A DNA stretch of 64,000 nucleotides from Pseudomonas fluorescens (GCF_004683905.1 NZ_CP038438.1:2542001-2606000); one strand, 5' to 3'. Positions 41,467-52,098 are shown, numbered from the stretch's first letter. The notes: a model not told the origin generated them from the sequence alone. A program made the numbers and translations.

Positions 41467-41820
41467 GGTGGGAGCGGGCTTGCTCGCGAAAGCGGTGGTT
41501 CAGCCAACTCGATATCGACAGACCGATTGCCTTCGCGAGCAAGCCCGCTCCCACAGGATTTGTGTTGGATAGATAGAATTGTTTGCACCACCGACCTTGG
41601 TGGGAGCGGGCTTGCTCGCGAAAGCGGTGGTTCAGCCAACTCGATATCGACAGACCGATTGCCTTCGCGAGCAAGCCCGCTCCCACAGGATTTGTGTTGG
41701 ATAGATAGAAGTGTGTACACCACCGACCTTGGTGGGAGCGAGCTTGCTCGCGAAAGCGGTGATTCAGTCAACCTGATATCGACAGACAGATAGCCTTCGC
41801 GAGCAAGCCCGTTCCTTCAG
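41467..41820. repeat. Three tandem REP pairs with 132-base period
   Basis: The unit GGTGGGAGCGGGCTTGCTCG ... CCTTCGCGAGCAAGCCCGCT starts at 41467, 41599 and 41731, exactly 132 bases apart. The first two copies are almost identical including the linker (atttgtgttggatagataga); the third carries several changes and a decayed right end. This is local tandem amplification of a whole REP pair plus flank. The block fills most of the 407-base gap between the GFA and hydrolase genes; no gene is present. Confidence 0.93.
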
Positions 41821-41844
41821 TGGAGTCAGCTGACTTCGGTTATT

Positions 41845-42675
41845 TCAGCCACGAATAAACGCCAGCAAATCGGCATTGATCGTCGCCGCCTCAGTCGTCG
41901 GCATCCCGTGCGGAAACCCCGGATACGATTTCAGCGTGCCATTTGGCAGCAGTTTCGCCGACAAAGGCCCCGAGTTCGCATACGGCACGATCTGATCATC
42001 CTCGCCGTGCATCACCAGCACCGGCACGGTGACCTTCTTCAGGTCTTCGGTGAAATCGGTCTGGGAGAAGGCGACGATCCCGTCGTAATGTGCCTTGGCG
42101 CCGCCGATCATGCCCTGACGCCACCAGTTGCCGATGATCCCCTCGGAAGGCTTGGCGCCCGGGCGGTTGTAGCCGTAGAACGGACCAGTGGGAATGTCGC
42201 GATAGAACTGCGCACGATTGGCCGCCAGTTGCGCCTGAAAATCGTCGAACACCGATTTCGGCAATCCACCGGGATTGCTTTCGGTCTGCACCATCAAAGG
42301 TGGCACCGCGCTGATCAGCACGCCTTTGGCGACGTTGTCCTGACCATGCCGGGCGATGTAGTGGATGACCTCGCCGCCGCCGGTGGAGTGGCCGACATGC
42401 ACCACATTCTTCAGCCCCAGATGCGTGACCACCGCCAGCGCATCGTCGGCGTAATGGTCCATGTCGTGGCCATCCCAGACCTGGCTCGACCGTCCGTGAC
42501 CTCGACGGTCGTGAGCAATCACCCGAAAGCCCTGGGCCAGAAAGAACAGCATCTGCGCATCCCAGTCATCCGAGCTGAGCGGCCAGCCGTGGTGGAAGTG
42601 GATCACCGGGGCGTCCTTCGGGCCCCAGTCCTTGTAGAAAATATCGACGCCGTCTTTGGTGGTGACAAATCCCAT
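41845..42675 (-). CDS. Alpha/beta hydrolase (non-heme chloroperoxidase/arylesterase type)
   Basis: The 276-residue protein has a complete triad: Ser97 in HVGHSTGGGE, Asp226 in MHGEDDQIV and His256 in GFPHGMPT. The oxyanion segment is HFHHGWPLSSDDW. Overall sequence resembles the P. fluorescens arylesterase/cofactor-free haloperoxidase group. It is likely a cytosolic or secreted esterase with promiscuous perhydrolase activity. The MGFVTTKDG start is standard for the family. It diverges from the molybdenum hydroxylase operon across a 251-base gap in which I see no gene. Confidence 0.9.
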   Translation of the reverse strand: MGFVTTKDGVDIFYKDWGPKDAPVIHFHHGWPLSSDDWDAQMLFFLAQGFRVIAHDRRGHGRSSQVWDGHDMDHYADDALAVVTHLGLKNVVHVGHSTGGGEVIHYIARHGQDNVAKGVLISAVPPLMVQTESNPGGLPKSVFDDFQAQLAANRAQFYRDIPTGPFYGYNRPGAKPSEGIIGNWWRQGMIGGAKAHYDGIVAFSQTDFTEDLKKVTVPVLVMHGEDDQIVPYANSGPLSAKLLPNGTLKSYPGFPHGMPTTEAATINADLLAFIRG

Positions 42676-42926
42676 GTTCGCGACTCCTGAGCATTGTGAT
42701 GGGTTACCGCGCTCGTCGCAGACCGGTCGTGAGGGTTCGGATAAGCGCCGTTATCAGCCAGAGGATTAAAGTCGACATTTTTGCGATAGGGCATGACCGG
42801 TGGTCGCCACGTCTGGCTTCACGCGCAAATTAGGCTTTGCTGAAAGGGATAAGCCGAGGCGCGCACAGGCTTCGATGGCCGTAGCGACGCCCCTTCAGAA
42901 CACCGTGAGTCTGAGGAAAATCCCCG

Positions 42927-43382
42927 ATGCTGACCTTGAATATCAATGGCAAGGATCAGGAACTCGATGTGCCGGCCGACATGCCGTTGCTCTGGGTCCT
43001 GCGTGACGTTGCGCACCTGACCGGTACCAAATTCGGCTGTGGCATGGCCCAGTGCGGCGCCTGCACCGTACACGTCGATGGCGCACCATTGCGTGCCTGT
43101 ATCACGCCCGCCACCGCCGTGGCCAACGGGCAGAAAATTCTCACCATCGAAGGCCTTTCGACCGATGGCTCGCACCCGGTGCAGCAGGCCTGGGCCGAAC
43201 TTGATGTGGTGCAGTGCGGCTACTGCCAGTCGGGGCAGATCATGTCTGCCGCCGCGCTGCTGGCGAAAATCCCCAAGCCCACCGACAGCGATATCGATCA
43301 GGCGCTCTCCGGCAATATTTGCCGCTGCGGTACCTATCCGCGAATCCGCGCGGCTGTGAAACGTGCGGCCGAGATTGGCTGA
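42927..43382 (+). CDS. 2Fe-2S subunit of a molybdenum hydroxylase (isoquinoline 1-oxidoreductase alpha type)
   Basis: The 151-residue protein binds two 2Fe-2S clusters. The plant-ferredoxin-type N-terminal domain has Cys38, Cys43, Cys46 and Cys58 ([15 protein letters not shown]); the helical domain has Cys97, Cys100, Cys132 and Cys134 ([16 protein letters not shown]). It passes electrons from the molybdenum site of the next gene's product. The two genes are separated by 14 bases. No FAD subunit is encoded; the downstream cytochrome probably takes its place as acceptor. Confidence 0.93.
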   Translation: MLTLNINGKDQELDVPADMPLLWVLRDVAHLTGTKFGCGMAQCGACTVHVDGAPLRACITPATAVANGQKILTIEGLSTDGSHPVQQAWAELDVVQCGYCQSGQIMSAAALLAKIPKPTDSDIDQALSGNICRCGTYPRIRAAVKRAAEIG

Positions 43383-43396
43383 TTGGGAGACAGACG

Positions 43397-45559
43397 ATGA
43401 ACAGTCCTGTATCGCGTCGCGGATTTCTCAAGGGCAGTGCCGTGCTGGGTGGCGGTCTGGTGGTGGCGTTCGTCGTGCCTGGTGCCCATCGTTTTGCTCT
43501 GGCGGCGGAAAATGAAGGCAAGGTCTTCGCGCCGAATGCGTTTTTGCGCATTGCCGCCGACAACAGCGTGACGGTGTTGCTCGGGCACTCGGAAATGGGT
43601 CAGGGCATCTGGACCGGTCTGACCATGCTGATCGCCGAAGAACTGGACGCCGACTGGTCGACGATCCGCGTCGAACACTCGCCGGCCTCGGCGGCCAATT
43701 ACGGCATGCCCGCGTTTGGCGGGATGCAGATTACTGGGGGCTCGACCTCGACCTGGATGGAGTTCGACCGTTACCGGCTGGCCGGGGCCACGGCGCGGCA
43801 GATGCTGGTGGAAGCGGCGGCCAAGCGCTTCAACGTCGCTGCGTCGACGATTCGCACCGAGTCCGGCGTAGTGATCGCCGGCGATAAACGCGCGACGTAC
43901 GGCGAACTGGCGGACGCCGCCGGGCAACTGCCAGTGCCGGATCCAAAGTCGATCACCTTCAAGGAGGCCAAGGACTGGAAAGTCATCGGCAAACCGACCA
44001 AGCGTCTCGACACCCCGGAGAAAATCACCGGCCGCGCCAAGTTCGGCATGGACGTGCAATTCGAGGGCTTGATGACCGCGATGGTCGCCCGTGCGCCGGT
44101 GTTCGGTGCCACGGTCAAATCCTTCGAGGGCGCCGAGGCACTGGCGGTGCCCGGTGTGCACAAAGTGGTACAGGTGCCGACCGGTGTGGCGGTGATTGCC
44201 GACCATTACTGGGCGGCGAAACTTGGTCGCGATGCGCTGAAGGTCGATTGGGATCTCGGGCCGCACGCTGACCTGAGCAGCCAGGGCCTGCTCGACAGTT
44301 TCCGCAAACTGGCAGCGACACCGGGCACTTCCGCCAGTCAGGCTGGGGATCCGAAAGGCAACTTCGACAAGGCGGCGAAGAAAATCGACGTCGAATACAG
44401 CGTGCCGTATCTGGCGCATGCGCCGATGGAACCGCTGAACTGCACAGTGAAGATCAGCGCCGAAAAGTGCGAGATCTGGACCGGCACGCAATTCCAGACC
44501 CTCGATCAGATGGTCGCCGGCAAGATCACCGGACTCAAACCGGAACAGGTGGAAATTCACACCGAATTTCTCGGTGGCGGCTTCGGGCGGCGGGCCAATC
44601 CGACCTCGGACTTCGTCGCCGAAGCGGTGCAAGTGGCGAAAGCCGCCGGGCTGCCGGTGAAAACCGTGTGGTCGCGGGAGGATGACATTCGCGGCGGTTA
44701 TTACCGCTCGATGTTCCTGCATCAGGCGCGCATCGGCCTCGACGGGCAGGGCATGCCGCTGAGCTGGCAGCATGTGCTGGTCGGCCAGTCGATCATGGCC
44801 GGCACCATGCTCGAACAGACCATGGTCAAGAACGGCATCGACGCGACTTCGGTCGAAGGCGTGGCTGACAGCCCGTATATCAAGGGCCTGGCCCATCAAC
44901 AGGTCGAGCTGCATTCGCCGCAGACCGGGATCAATGTGCTGTGGCTGCGTTCGGTGGGGCACAGCCACACCGCGTTCGTCATGGAGTCGCTGATCGATGA
45001 GATGGCCACGGCGGCGGGCAAGGACCCGATCGAATATCGACGCACCTTGCTCAAGGACCATGCGCGGCATCTCGGGGTGCTGAATCTGGCGGTGGAGAAG
45101 GCCAACTGGACAGCGCCGTTGCCTGACGGGCATGCATTGGGCGTGGCGGTACACGAGTCGTTCGGCAGTTATGTGGCGCAGGTGGCCGAGGTCTCGCAGG
45201 ACAATCTGGCGATTCGCGTGCACCGCGTGGTGTGTGCGGTGGATTGCGGGATAGCGGTCAACCCGCAGAGCATCGCGGCGCAGATGGAATCGTGCATCAC
45301 CTTTGGCCTGGGCATGGCGCTGCACAGCAAACTGACGCTCAAGGATGGCGCGGTGGTGCAGTCCAATTATCACGATTACCAGGTGCTGCGGCTCAACGAG
45401 ATGCCGCTGGTCGAGGTGCATATCGTGCCCAGCAGCGACAAACCCGGCGGCATCGGAGAGGCCGGTGTTCCGCCCACCGCGCCGGCGGTGGCCAACGCGG
45501 TGTATGCGCTGACCGGGCAACGCCTGCGTGAACTGCCGCTGCAACTGTCGGGGGGGTGA
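43397..45559 (+). CDS. Tat-exported molybdopterin-binding subunit (isoquinoline 1-oxidoreductase beta type)
   Basis: The 720-residue protein opens with a twin-arginine signal, [20 protein letters not shown], so the folded enzyme is exported with its small subunit. Family features are [16 protein letters not shown], the duplicated substrate domain, [14 protein letters not shown], and the catalytic Glu688 in [10 protein letters not shown]. It should oxidise aldehydes or N-heterocycles in the periplasm. It starts 14 bases after the 2Fe-2S gene, and its stop is followed immediately by the cytochrome gene. It is a relative of the truncated gene at the left edge. Confidence 0.93.
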   Translation: MNSPVSRRGFLKGSAVLGGGLVVAFVVPGAHRFALAAENEGKVFAPNAFLRIAADNSVTVLLGHSEMGQGIWTGLTMLIAEELDADWSTIRVEHSPASAANYGMPAFGGMQITGGSTSTWMEFDRYRLAGATARQMLVEAAAKRFNVAASTIRTESGVVIAGDKRATYGELADAAGQLPVPDPKSITFKEAKDWKVIGKPTKRLDTPEKITGRAKFGMDVQFEGLMTAMVARAPVFGATVKSFEGAEALAVPGVHKVVQVPTGVAVIADHYWAAKLGRDALKVDWDLGPHADLSSQGLLDSFRKLAATPGTSASQAGDPKGNFDKAAKKIDVEYSVPYLAHAPMEPLNCTVKISAEKCEIWTGTQFQTLDQMVAGKITGLKPEQVEIHTEFLGGGFGRRANPTSDFVAEAVQVAKAAGLPVKTVWSREDDIRGGYYRSMFLHQARIGLDGQGMPLSWQHVLVGQSIMAGTMLEQTMVKNGIDATSVEGVADSPYIKGLAHQQVELHSPQTGINVLWLRSVGHSHTAFVMESLIDEMATAAGKDPIEYRRTLLKDHARHLGVLNLAVEKANWTAPLPDGHALGVAVHESFGSYVAQVAEVSQDNLAIRVHRVVCAVDCGIAVNPQSIAAQMESCITFGLGMALHSKLTLKDGAVVQSNYHDYQVLRLNEMPLVEVHIVPSSDKPGGIGEAGVPPTAPAVANAVYALTGQRLRELPLQLSGG

Positions 45560-45560
45560 G

Positions 45561-46139
45561 ATGAAACGACATCTGCTGTTGGGCACGGTGATACTGCTGG
45601 GGCTGGGCGGCTACGCCTCGGACCTGTTCGCCGATGATCAGGAAGCGCTCAAGGCGTTCGGCACGGTGCAGAAGGTGTTCCAGAGCCCGCGCTGCCAGAA
45701 CTGCCACATCCCCGGCGACTCGCCGCTGCAGTTCGATGCGGGCAAACCACACGCGATGAATGTGGTGCGTGGCATGGACGGCAAGGGCGCCGCCGGTTTG
45801 CCCTGCGCCACCTGCCACGCCGAGAGCAATCCGCCGGCCAGTTATGGCCCGCATGCACCTCCGGGAGCGCCGCACTGGAGCTTGCCTCCGGCGGCGCACA
45901 AGATGGCGTGGATCGGCCTGCCGCCGGACAAGTTGTGCGCAATGATCAAGGATCGTTCGAGCAATGGCGACCGTGATTTCGCCGCGCTGATCAAACATGT
46001 CAGCGACGACAAACTGGTGTTGTGGGGATGGAATCCCGGGGCAGGGCGCACGCCGGTACCGGTACCGCATGACATTTTTGTGGCCCAGTTCAAGCTTTGG
46101 GCCGATGCTGGCGGGCCATGTCCGGTGGCGGGCGGTTGA
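45561..46139 (+). CDS. Periplasmic c-type cytochrome with two CXXCH sites
   Basis: The 192-residue protein has a short hydrophobic export segment ([17 protein letters not shown]). It has two heme-binding motifs, CQNCH (Cys45) and CATCH (Cys82), spaced more closely than in most diheme cytochromes. The ATG begins one base after the stop of the molybdopterin subunit, so it is the third gene of the operon. It most likely accepts electrons from the 2Fe-2S subunit and passes them to the respiratory chain. Sequence between and after the hemes is unlike standard cytochrome c domains. Confidence 0.85.
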   Translation: MKRHLLLGTVILLGLGGYASDLFADDQEALKAFGTVQKVFQSPRCQNCHIPGDSPLQFDAGKPHAMNVVRGMDGKGAAGLPCATCHAESNPPASYGPHAPPGAPHWSLPPAAHKMAWIGLPPDKLCAMIKDRSSNGDRDFAALIKHVSDDKLVLWGWNPGAGRTPVPVPHDIFVAQFKLWADAGGPCPVAGG

Positions 46140-46200
46140 GTGTGTGAGTCGCTGGCGAATCAAGCTACTCTAACGGTCATTGACCCTGATGGAGTGCGTG

Positions 46201-47166
46201 ATGCTGGCCCCGATCAAACCCGCCAATGAAGCCACCCGAATTCAAGCGCTGCACGGCTTGAAGGTTCTTGATTCGGCGCCGGAGGAGCGTTTTGACCGGC
46301 TCACGCGGCTGGCCAAACGCCTGTTCAACGTGCCGATTGCGCTGGTGACGCTGGTGGACAAGGATCGGCAGTGGTTCAAGTCGTGCGTCGGCCTCGAGGT
46401 CAACGAAACCCCGCGTGATGTGTCGTTCTGTGGGCACGCGATTCTTCAGGACGAATTGCTGCTGGTGCCTGATGCCAAGCAGGACAAGCGCTTTCATGAC
46501 AATCCGCTGGTCACCGGCGAGCCGAAGATTCGTTTCTACGCGGGCTACCCGCTGACCGTGCCCAACGGCAACAAAATGGGCACGTTGTGCCTGATCGACA
46601 CCAAGCCGCGTGAACTCGACGACGAGGAGCGTGCCCTGTTGCGCGATCTCGCCGGCATGGCCGAGCAAGAGTTGATGGCGGTGCAGATGGCAAGCATGGA
46701 CGAGCTGACGCTGCTGTCCAACCGCCGCGGCTTCAAGACCCTGGCCCAGCATGCGCTGGACGCCTGCAAACACCGGGACAAACCGGCGACGCTGCTGTTT
46801 TTCGATCTCAATGACTTCAAACAGATCAATGATCGTTACGGCCATGCCGAGGGCGACAGTGCGCTGAAGACCTTTGCCGATGTGCTGCGCATCGCTTTTC
46901 GCGAGAGCGACGTGGTCGGGCGCCTGGGCGGTGACGAGTTCGTGGCGCTGCTGACCGGCTCCAGTCACGTCGAAACCACAGCGATCATGGCGCGGCTCAA
47001 GGAAATCCTCGACGAGCGCAATGCGATGTTGCAGCGCGGCTACGAGATTCGCTTCAGCGTCGGCCAGATCGAATACGATCCGCAACGCCATGAAACGGTG
47101 GATCGACTGCTGGCCGATGCCGACGAGGCGATGTATGCGCACAAGCAGGCGTTGAAACGGCGCTGA
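46201..47166 (+). CDS. Diguanylate cyclase with GAF domain
   Basis: The 321-residue cytosolic protein has a GAF domain at about 15-150 (ERFDRLTRLAKRLFNVPIALV, then GHAILQDELLLVPDA) and a GGDEF domain at about 160-318. The catalytic motif is intact (GRLGGDEFV), and the inhibitory RXXD site is present five residues upstream (RESD). It should make cyclic-di-GMP with product inhibition. The ATG at 46201 is chosen because GGAG lies 6 bases before it; in-frame starts at 46189 and 46180 are less likely. The REP array begins 35 bases after the stop. Confidence 0.92.
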   Translation: MLAPIKPANEATRIQALHGLKVLDSAPEERFDRLTRLAKRLFNVPIALVTLVDKDRQWFKSCVGLEVNETPRDVSFCGHAILQDELLLVPDAKQDKRFHDNPLVTGEPKIRFYAGYPLTVPNGNKMGTLCLIDTKPRELDDEERALLRDLAGMAEQELMAVQMASMDELTLLSNRRGFKTLAQHALDACKHRDKPATLLFFDLNDFKQINDRYGHAEGDSALKTFADVLRIAFRESDVVGRLGGDEFVALLTGSSHVETTAIMARLKEILDERNAMLQRGYEIRFSVGQIEYDPQRHETVDRLLADADEAMYAHKQALKRR

Positions 47167-47200
47167 TTCAGGCCTCATCGCTGGCAAGCCAGCTCCCACA

Positions 47201-48560
47201 GGTTTATCGGGTGCTCACAAAATCCAGATACACCGCAGAAACCTGTGGGAGCGGGCTTGCTCGCGAAAGCGTCCGCTCAGGCGATATCCATGTTGAATGT
47301 GCCGGCCTCTTCGTGAGCAAGCTCACTCCCACAGGTTTATCGGCTGCTCACAAAATCCAGATACACCGCAGAACCCTGTGGGAGCGGGCTTGCTCGCGAA
47401 AGCGTCCGCTCAGGCGATATCCATGTCGAATGTGCCAGCCTCTTCGTGAGCAAGCCCACTCCCACAGGTTTGTCGGCTGCTCACAAAATCCAGATACACC
47501 GCAAAACAGTGTGGGAGCGGGCTTGCTCGCGAAAGCGTCCGGTCAGGCGATATCCATGTTGAATCTGCCGGCCTCTTCGTGAGCAAGCCCACTCCCACAG
47601 GTTTATCGGGTGCTCACAAAATCCAGATACACCGCAGAACCCTGTGGGAGCGAGCTTGCTCGCGAAAGCGTCCGGTCAGGCGATATCCATGTCGAATGTG
47701 CCGGCCTCTTCGTGAGCAAGCCCACTCCCACAGGTTTATCGGCTGCTCACAAAATCCAGATACACCGCAGAACCCTGTGAGAGCGGGCTTGCTCGCGAAA
47801 ACGTCCGGTCAGGCGATATCCATGTTGAATGTGCCGGCCTCTTCGTGAGCAAGCTCACTCCCACAGGTTTATCGGGTGCTCACAAAATTCAGGCATATCG
47901 TAAAAACAGTGTGGGAGCGGGCTTGCTCGCGAAAGCGTCCGCTCAGGCGATATCCATGTCGAATGTGCCGGCCTCTTCGTGAGCAAGCCCACTCCCACAG
48001 GTTTATCGGCTGCTCACAAAATCCAGATACACCGCAGAACCCTGTGGGAGCGGGCTTGCTCGCGAAAGCGTCCGCTCAGGCGATATCCATGTTGAATCTG
48101 CCGGCCTCTTCGTGAGCAAGCCCACTCCCACAGGTTTATCGGCTGCTCACAAAATCCAGATACACCGCAGAACCCTGTGGGAGCGGGCTTGCTCGCGAAA
48201 GCGTCCGGTCAAGCGATATCCATGTTGAATCTGCCGGCCTCTTCGTGAGCAAGCCCACTCCCACAGGTTTGTCGGCTGCCCACAAAATTCAGGCATATCG
48301 TAAAAACATTGTGGGAGCGGGCTTGCTCGCGAAAGCGTCCGGTCAGGCGATATCCATGTTGAATCTGCCGGCCTCTTCGTGAGCAAGCCCACTCCCACAG
48401 GTTTATCGGGTGCTCACAAAATTCAGGCATATCGTAAAAACAGTGTGGGAGCGGGCTTGCTCGCGAAAGCGTCCGGTCAGGCGATATCCATGTTGAATGT
48501 GCCGGCCTCTTCGTGAGCAAGCCCACTCCCACAGGTTTATCCGCTGTTCACGAAATTCAG
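47201..48560. repeat. Array of ten tandem 133/134-base units, each a REP inverted pair
   Basis: Units start at 47201, 47334, 47467, 47600, 47733, 47866, 48000, 48133, 48266 and 48400; an eleventh, truncated one starts at 48534. Each holds a REP arm GTGGGAGCGGGCTTGCTCGC, the linker GAAAGCGTCC...GCGATATCCATG, an inverted arm CTTCGTGAGCAAGCCCACTC, then GGTTTATCGG. Two linker versions alternate: CCAGATACACCGCAGAACCC in seven units, TTCAGGCATATCGTAAAAAC in three (47866, 48266, 48400). The latter make 134-base units. No gene lies within these 1.4 kb. Confidence 0.95.
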
Positions 48561-48606
48561 GCTCACTCCTACAGGGGATTTGGGTTGTTGAAGACATTGC
48601 AGGCAC

Positions 48607-48635
48607 AAAAAAACCCGCCGATTGGCGGGTTTTTT
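48607..48635 (-). terminator. Terminator of fabI (bidirectional)
   Basis: AAACCCGCC and GGCGGGTTT arms with loop GATT and A/T tracts on both sides, 17 bases past the fabI stop. It can act on either strand. Confidence 0.92.
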
Positions 48636-48651
48636 ATCGGCAGAGCGAAGA

Positions 48652-49446
48652 TTACTCTTCGATGTTGCCCATGGCGGTGGTGTTGAAGCCGCCGTCCACG
48701 TACATGATTTCACCGCTGATGCCCGACGCCAGGTCGGAGCACAGGAAGGCGCCGGCGTTGCCGACTTCTTCGATGGTGACGTTGCGGCGCAGTGGGGTTT
48801 GCGCTTCGTTGGCGGCCAGCATCTTGCGGAAGTTCTTGATGCCCGAGGCTGCCAGGGTACGGATCGGGCCGGCCGATACGCAGTTGACGCGGGTGCCGTC
48901 CGGGCCCAGGGAGCCGGCCAGGTAACGCACGCCAGCTTCCAGCGAAGCCTTGGCCATGCCCATCACGTTGTAGTTCGGCATGGTGCGCTCGGCGCCCAGA
49001 TACGACAGGGTCAGCAGGCTGCCGTTGCGGCCTTTCATCATTTCGCGGCCAGCCTTGGCCAGGGCCACGAAGCTGTAGGCGCTGATGTCGTGAGCGATGC
49101 GGAAACCTTCACGGGTGGTGGCTTCGGTGAAGTCGCCGTCCAGTTGGTCGCCCGGGGCGAAGCCGACGGAGTGCACGATGCAGTCCAGGCCGTCCCACTT
49201 CTTGCTCAGTTCTTCGAAGACCTTGGCGATTTCTTCATCGCTGGCCACGTCGCACGGGAAGCACAGCTCAGGGCTCGAACCCCAGCCTTGAGCGAATTCC
49301 TCAACACGACCTTTCAGTTTGTCGTTCTGATAAGTGAAGGCAAGCTCAGCGCCCTCGCGATGCATGGCGGCAGCGATGCCGGATGCGATGGACAGCTTGC
49401 TGGCGACACCGACGATCAGTACGCGCTTACCGGCGAGAAAACCCAT
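48652..49446 (-). CDS. fabI: Enoyl-ACP reductase FabI (NADH)
   Basis: The 264-residue SDR-type enzyme performs the last reduction of fatty-acid elongation. FabI features include [25 protein letters not shown], the modified cofactor loop, and the catalytic Tyr-X6-Lys in [23 protein letters not shown] forms the substrate loop that binds triclosan in homologues. The ATG at 49446 is preceded by GAGGAG. It ends a same-strand run with the ABC transporter genes 19 bases upstream, as in P. aeruginosa where fabI is next to the same transporter. Confidence 0.97.
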   Translation of the reverse strand: MGFLAGKRVLIVGVASKLSIASGIAAAMHREGAELAFTYQNDKLKGRVEEFAQGWGSSPELCFPCDVASDEEIAKVFEELSKKWDGLDCIVHSVGFAPGDQLDGDFTEATTREGFRIAHDISAYSFVALAKAGREMMKGRNGSLLTLSYLGAERTMPNYNVMGMAKASLEAGVRYLAGSLGPDGTRVNCVSAGPIRTLAASGIKNFRKMLAANEAQTPLRRNVTIEEVGNAGAFLCSDLASGISGEIMYVDGGFNTTAMGNIEE

Positions 49447-49465
49447 GTGTTGCTCCTCTTTCAGG

Positions 49466-51076
49466 TTATTGCGCAGTGGCTGGTGCCAAAAAAGCGGCTT
49501 CCAGCAACTGCTGTGTATACGGATGTTTGGGGGCGGCAAAAATATCTTGCGCAGCTCCCTGTTCGACCACTTGGCCATGCTTGACCACCATCAGCTGGTG
49601 GCTCAGCGCTTTGACGACAGCCAGGTCATGGCTGATGAACAAATACGTCAGGTTGTACTTGGCTTGCAGTGAACGCAACAGCTCCACCACTTGCCGCTGC
49701 ACCGTGCGGTCGAGCGCCGACGTCGGCTCGTCCAGCAGGATCAGCGCCGGTTTCAGCACCAAAGCCCGGGCAATGGCGATACGCTGCCGTTGCCCACCGG
49801 AAAATTCGTGAGGGTAGCGGTGCCGGGTTTCCGGATCCAGACCTACCTCCTTCAATGCCGCAATAATCGCCGCTTCCTGCTCGGCGGCGGTGCCCATCTT
49901 GTGAATCCGCAGGCCTTCGCCAACGATGTCGCTCACGCACATCCGCGGGCTCAGGCTGCCGAACGGATCCTGAAACACCACCTGCATCTCCCGACGTAAC
50001 GGGCGAACCTCGTTCTGCGTCAGGCAGTCTAGCTGTTTGCCCTCAAAGCGAATCGCGCCTTTGCTGCCGATCAGCCGCAAAATTGCCAGACCGAGGGTGG
50101 ATTTGCCGGAACCGCTTTCCCCCACGATCCCCAGCGTCTGTCCCTGAGGCAGGCTGAAATTGATGCCGTCCACTGCCTTGACGTAATCCACCGTGCGCTT
50201 GAGCAGGCCTTTCTTGATCGGGAACCAGACTTTGAGGTTCTCGACTTCGAGCAGTGGCGCCCCGATTTTATTGGTCGCCGGGCCTCCGCTGGGCTCCGCG
50301 CCGAGCAATTCCCGAGTGTACGGATGCTGCGGCGAACGGAACAGCTCTGCGCACGATGCCTGTTCGACGATGCAACCGCGCTGCATGACACATACGCGAT
50401 GCGCAATTCTTCGCACCAGGTTCAAATCGTGACTGATCAGTAGCAGCGACATGCCCAATCGAGCCTGAAGTTCCTTGAGCAAATCGAGGATTTTCAGCTG
50501 AACGGTCACGTCCAGTGCGGTGGTCGGTTCGTCGGCGATCAGCAGTTCCGGCTCGTTGGCCAACGCCATGGCGATCATCACCCGCTGGCGCTGGCCGCCG
50601 GACAATTCGTGGGGCAGGGCCTTGAGGCGTTTGTGCGGCTCGGGAATGCCGACCATCTCCAGCAGCTCCAAAGTGCGCTTGGTCGCGACTTTGCCGCTCA
50701 GACCCTTGTGGATGCCGAGGATCTCGTTGATCTGCTTCTCGATCGAGTGCAGCGGGTTGAGCGAGGTCATCGGCTCCTGAAAGATCATCGCGATGCGGTT
50801 GCCACGAATATGCCGGATGGTCTTTTCGCTCAGCCCCAGCAGATTCTGCCCGGCATAGTTGATGCTGCCGGCTGGATGGCGGGCCAGCGGGTAGGGCAGC
50901 AGGCGCAGGATTGAATGCGCCGTCACCGATTTGCCCGAGCCGGACTCGCCGACCAGGGCCAGGGTTTCGCCGCGTTTGATGTCGAAGCTCACGCCCTCGA
51001 CCACCCGGTGCAGCCGCTCGTTGAAGCCGAACTCGACGGCGAGGTCGCGCACTTCGATCAGATTGTCCTGATTCAT
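49466..51076 (-). CDS. Peptide ABC transporter ATP-binding protein, two fused ATPase domains (YejF/NppD-like)
   Basis: The 536-residue protein carries two complete nucleotide-binding domains. Walker A is GESGSGKS in both halves, signatures are [12 protein letters not shown] and [12 protein letters not shown], and Walker B regions are [12 protein letters not shown] and [12 protein letters not shown]. The oligopeptide-type C-terminal extension ([24 protein letters not shown]) follows each. It energises the two permeases encoded just upstream. The start (MNQDNLI) lies one base from the stop of the preceding permease gene. It corresponds in position to PA1807 of P. aeruginosa. Confidence 0.93.
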   Translation of the reverse strand: MNQDNLIEVRDLAVEFGFNERLHRVVEGVSFDIKRGETLALVGESGSGKSVTAHSILRLLPYPLARHPAGSINYAGQNLLGLSEKTIRHIRGNRIAMIFQEPMTSLNPLHSIEKQINEILGIHKGLSGKVATKRTLELLEMVGIPEPHKRLKALPHELSGGQRQRVMIAMALANEPELLIADEPTTALDVTVQLKILDLLKELQARLGMSLLLISHDLNLVRRIAHRVCVMQRGCIVEQASCAELFRSPQHPYTRELLGAEPSGGPATNKIGAPLLEVENLKVWFPIKKGLLKRTVDYVKAVDGINFSLPQGQTLGIVGESGSGKSTLGLAILRLIGSKGAIRFEGKQLDCLTQNEVRPLRREMQVVFQDPFGSLSPRMCVSDIVGEGLRIHKMGTAAEQEAAIIAALKEVGLDPETRHRYPHEFSGGQRQRIAIARALVLKPALILLDEPTSALDRTVQRQVVELLRSLQAKYNLTYLFISHDLAVVKALSHQLMVVKHGQVVEQGAAQDIFAAPKHPYTQQLLEAAFLAPATAQ

Positions 51077-51077
51077 T

Positions 51078-52097
51078 TCACTTCCTCGGGTCGAAGGCAT
51101 CGCGAGCGGACTCGCCGATAAACACCAGCAAACTCAACATCAGCGCCAGCACGGCAAACGCGCTAATGCCCAGCCACGGTGCCTGGAGGTTGGATTTGCC
51201 CTGGGCCACCAGTTCACCCAGCGACGGGCTGCCGGCCGGCAAACCGAAGCCGAGGAAATCCAGCGCAGTCAGGGTGCCGATGGCGCCGGTAAGGATGAAC
51301 GGCATGAAGGTCATGGTCGAAACCATGGCGTTGGGCAGAATATGGCGGAACATGATCGCACCGTTCTGCATGCCCAGCGCCCGTGCCGCACGCACGTACT
51401 CGAGGTTGCGGCCACGGAGGAACTCGGCGCGCACCACGTCGACCAGGCTCATCCACGAGAACAGCAGCATAATCCCCAGCAGCCACCAGAAGTTCGGCTG
51501 GACGAAACTGGCGAGGATGATCAGCAGGTACAGCACCGGCAATCCCGACCAGATCTCCAGAAAGCGTTGCCCGGCCAGATCGACCCAGCCGCCATAGAAA
51601 CCCTGCAGCGCGCCGGCAATCACGCCGATGATCGAGCTGAGCACAGTCAGGGTCAGGGCAAACAGCACCGAGATGCGGAAGCCGTAGATCACCCGCGCGA
51701 GCACATCGCGGCCCTGATCGTCGGTACCCAGCAGGTTGTCCGCCGAGGGCGGGGCCGGGGCCGGGACTTTCAGGTCGTAGTTGATGCTCTGGTAGCTGTA
51801 GGGGATCGGCGCCCACAACACCCACGCATCCTTGGCCTTGAGCAGTTCGCGGATGTACGGGCTCTTGTAGTTGGCTTCCAGCGGGAATTCGCCGCCGAAG
51901 GTGGTTTCCGGGTAGCGCTTGATCGCCGGGAAGTACCAGTGGTTGTCGTAATGCACCACCAGCGGCTTGTCGTTGGCGATCAGCTCGGCACCGAGGCTCA
52001 GGCCGAACAGGATCAGAAACAGCCACAGCGACCACCAGCCACGCTTGTTGGCCTTGAACAGTTCGAACCGGCGGCGGTTGAGAGGGGACAGATTCAT
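51078..52097 (-). CDS. Peptide ABC transporter permease (YejE/NppC-like)
   Basis: The 339-residue inner-membrane protein has an N-terminal segment (RRFELFKANKRGWWSLWLFLILFGLSL) followed by a large periplasmic loop. The binding-protein-dependent permease core has the EAA motif around EFLRGRNLEYVRAARALGMQNGAIMFRHILPNA. The long insertion with HWYFPAIKRYPETTFGGEFP is typical of the YejE group. It pairs with the YejB-like permease, whose stop codon lies one base upstream of this gene's ATG. Confidence 0.92.
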   Translation of the reverse strand: MNLSPLNRRRFELFKANKRGWWSLWLFLILFGLSLGAELIANDKPLVVHYDNHWYFPAIKRYPETTFGGEFPLEANYKSPYIRELLKAKDAWVLWAPIPYSYQSINYDLKVPAPAPPSADNLLGTDDQGRDVLARVIYGFRISVLFALTLTVLSSIIGVIAGALQGFYGGWVDLAGQRFLEIWSGLPVLYLLIILASFVQPNFWWLLGIMLLFSWMSLVDVVRAEFLRGRNLEYVRAARALGMQNGAIMFRHILPNAMVSTMTFMPFILTGAIGTLTALDFLGFGLPAGSPSLGELVAQGKSNLQAPWLGISAFAVLALMLSLLVFIGESARDAFDPRK

Positions 52098-52098
52098 C

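Noticed and set aside
43334..45586. A 750-codon minus-strand open frame opposite the molybdopterin subunit
   Set aside because: Antisense shadow of a gene with clear family motifs; low-complexity His/Arg composition.
47201..48560. Regular repeats that might be read as a CRISPR array, and small open frames within them
   Set aside because: The period is 133/134 bases, the intervening segments are themselves repeated, the repeats are paired REP palindromes, and no cas genes are near. The frames (ERACSRKR, FREQARSH type) are translated REPs.
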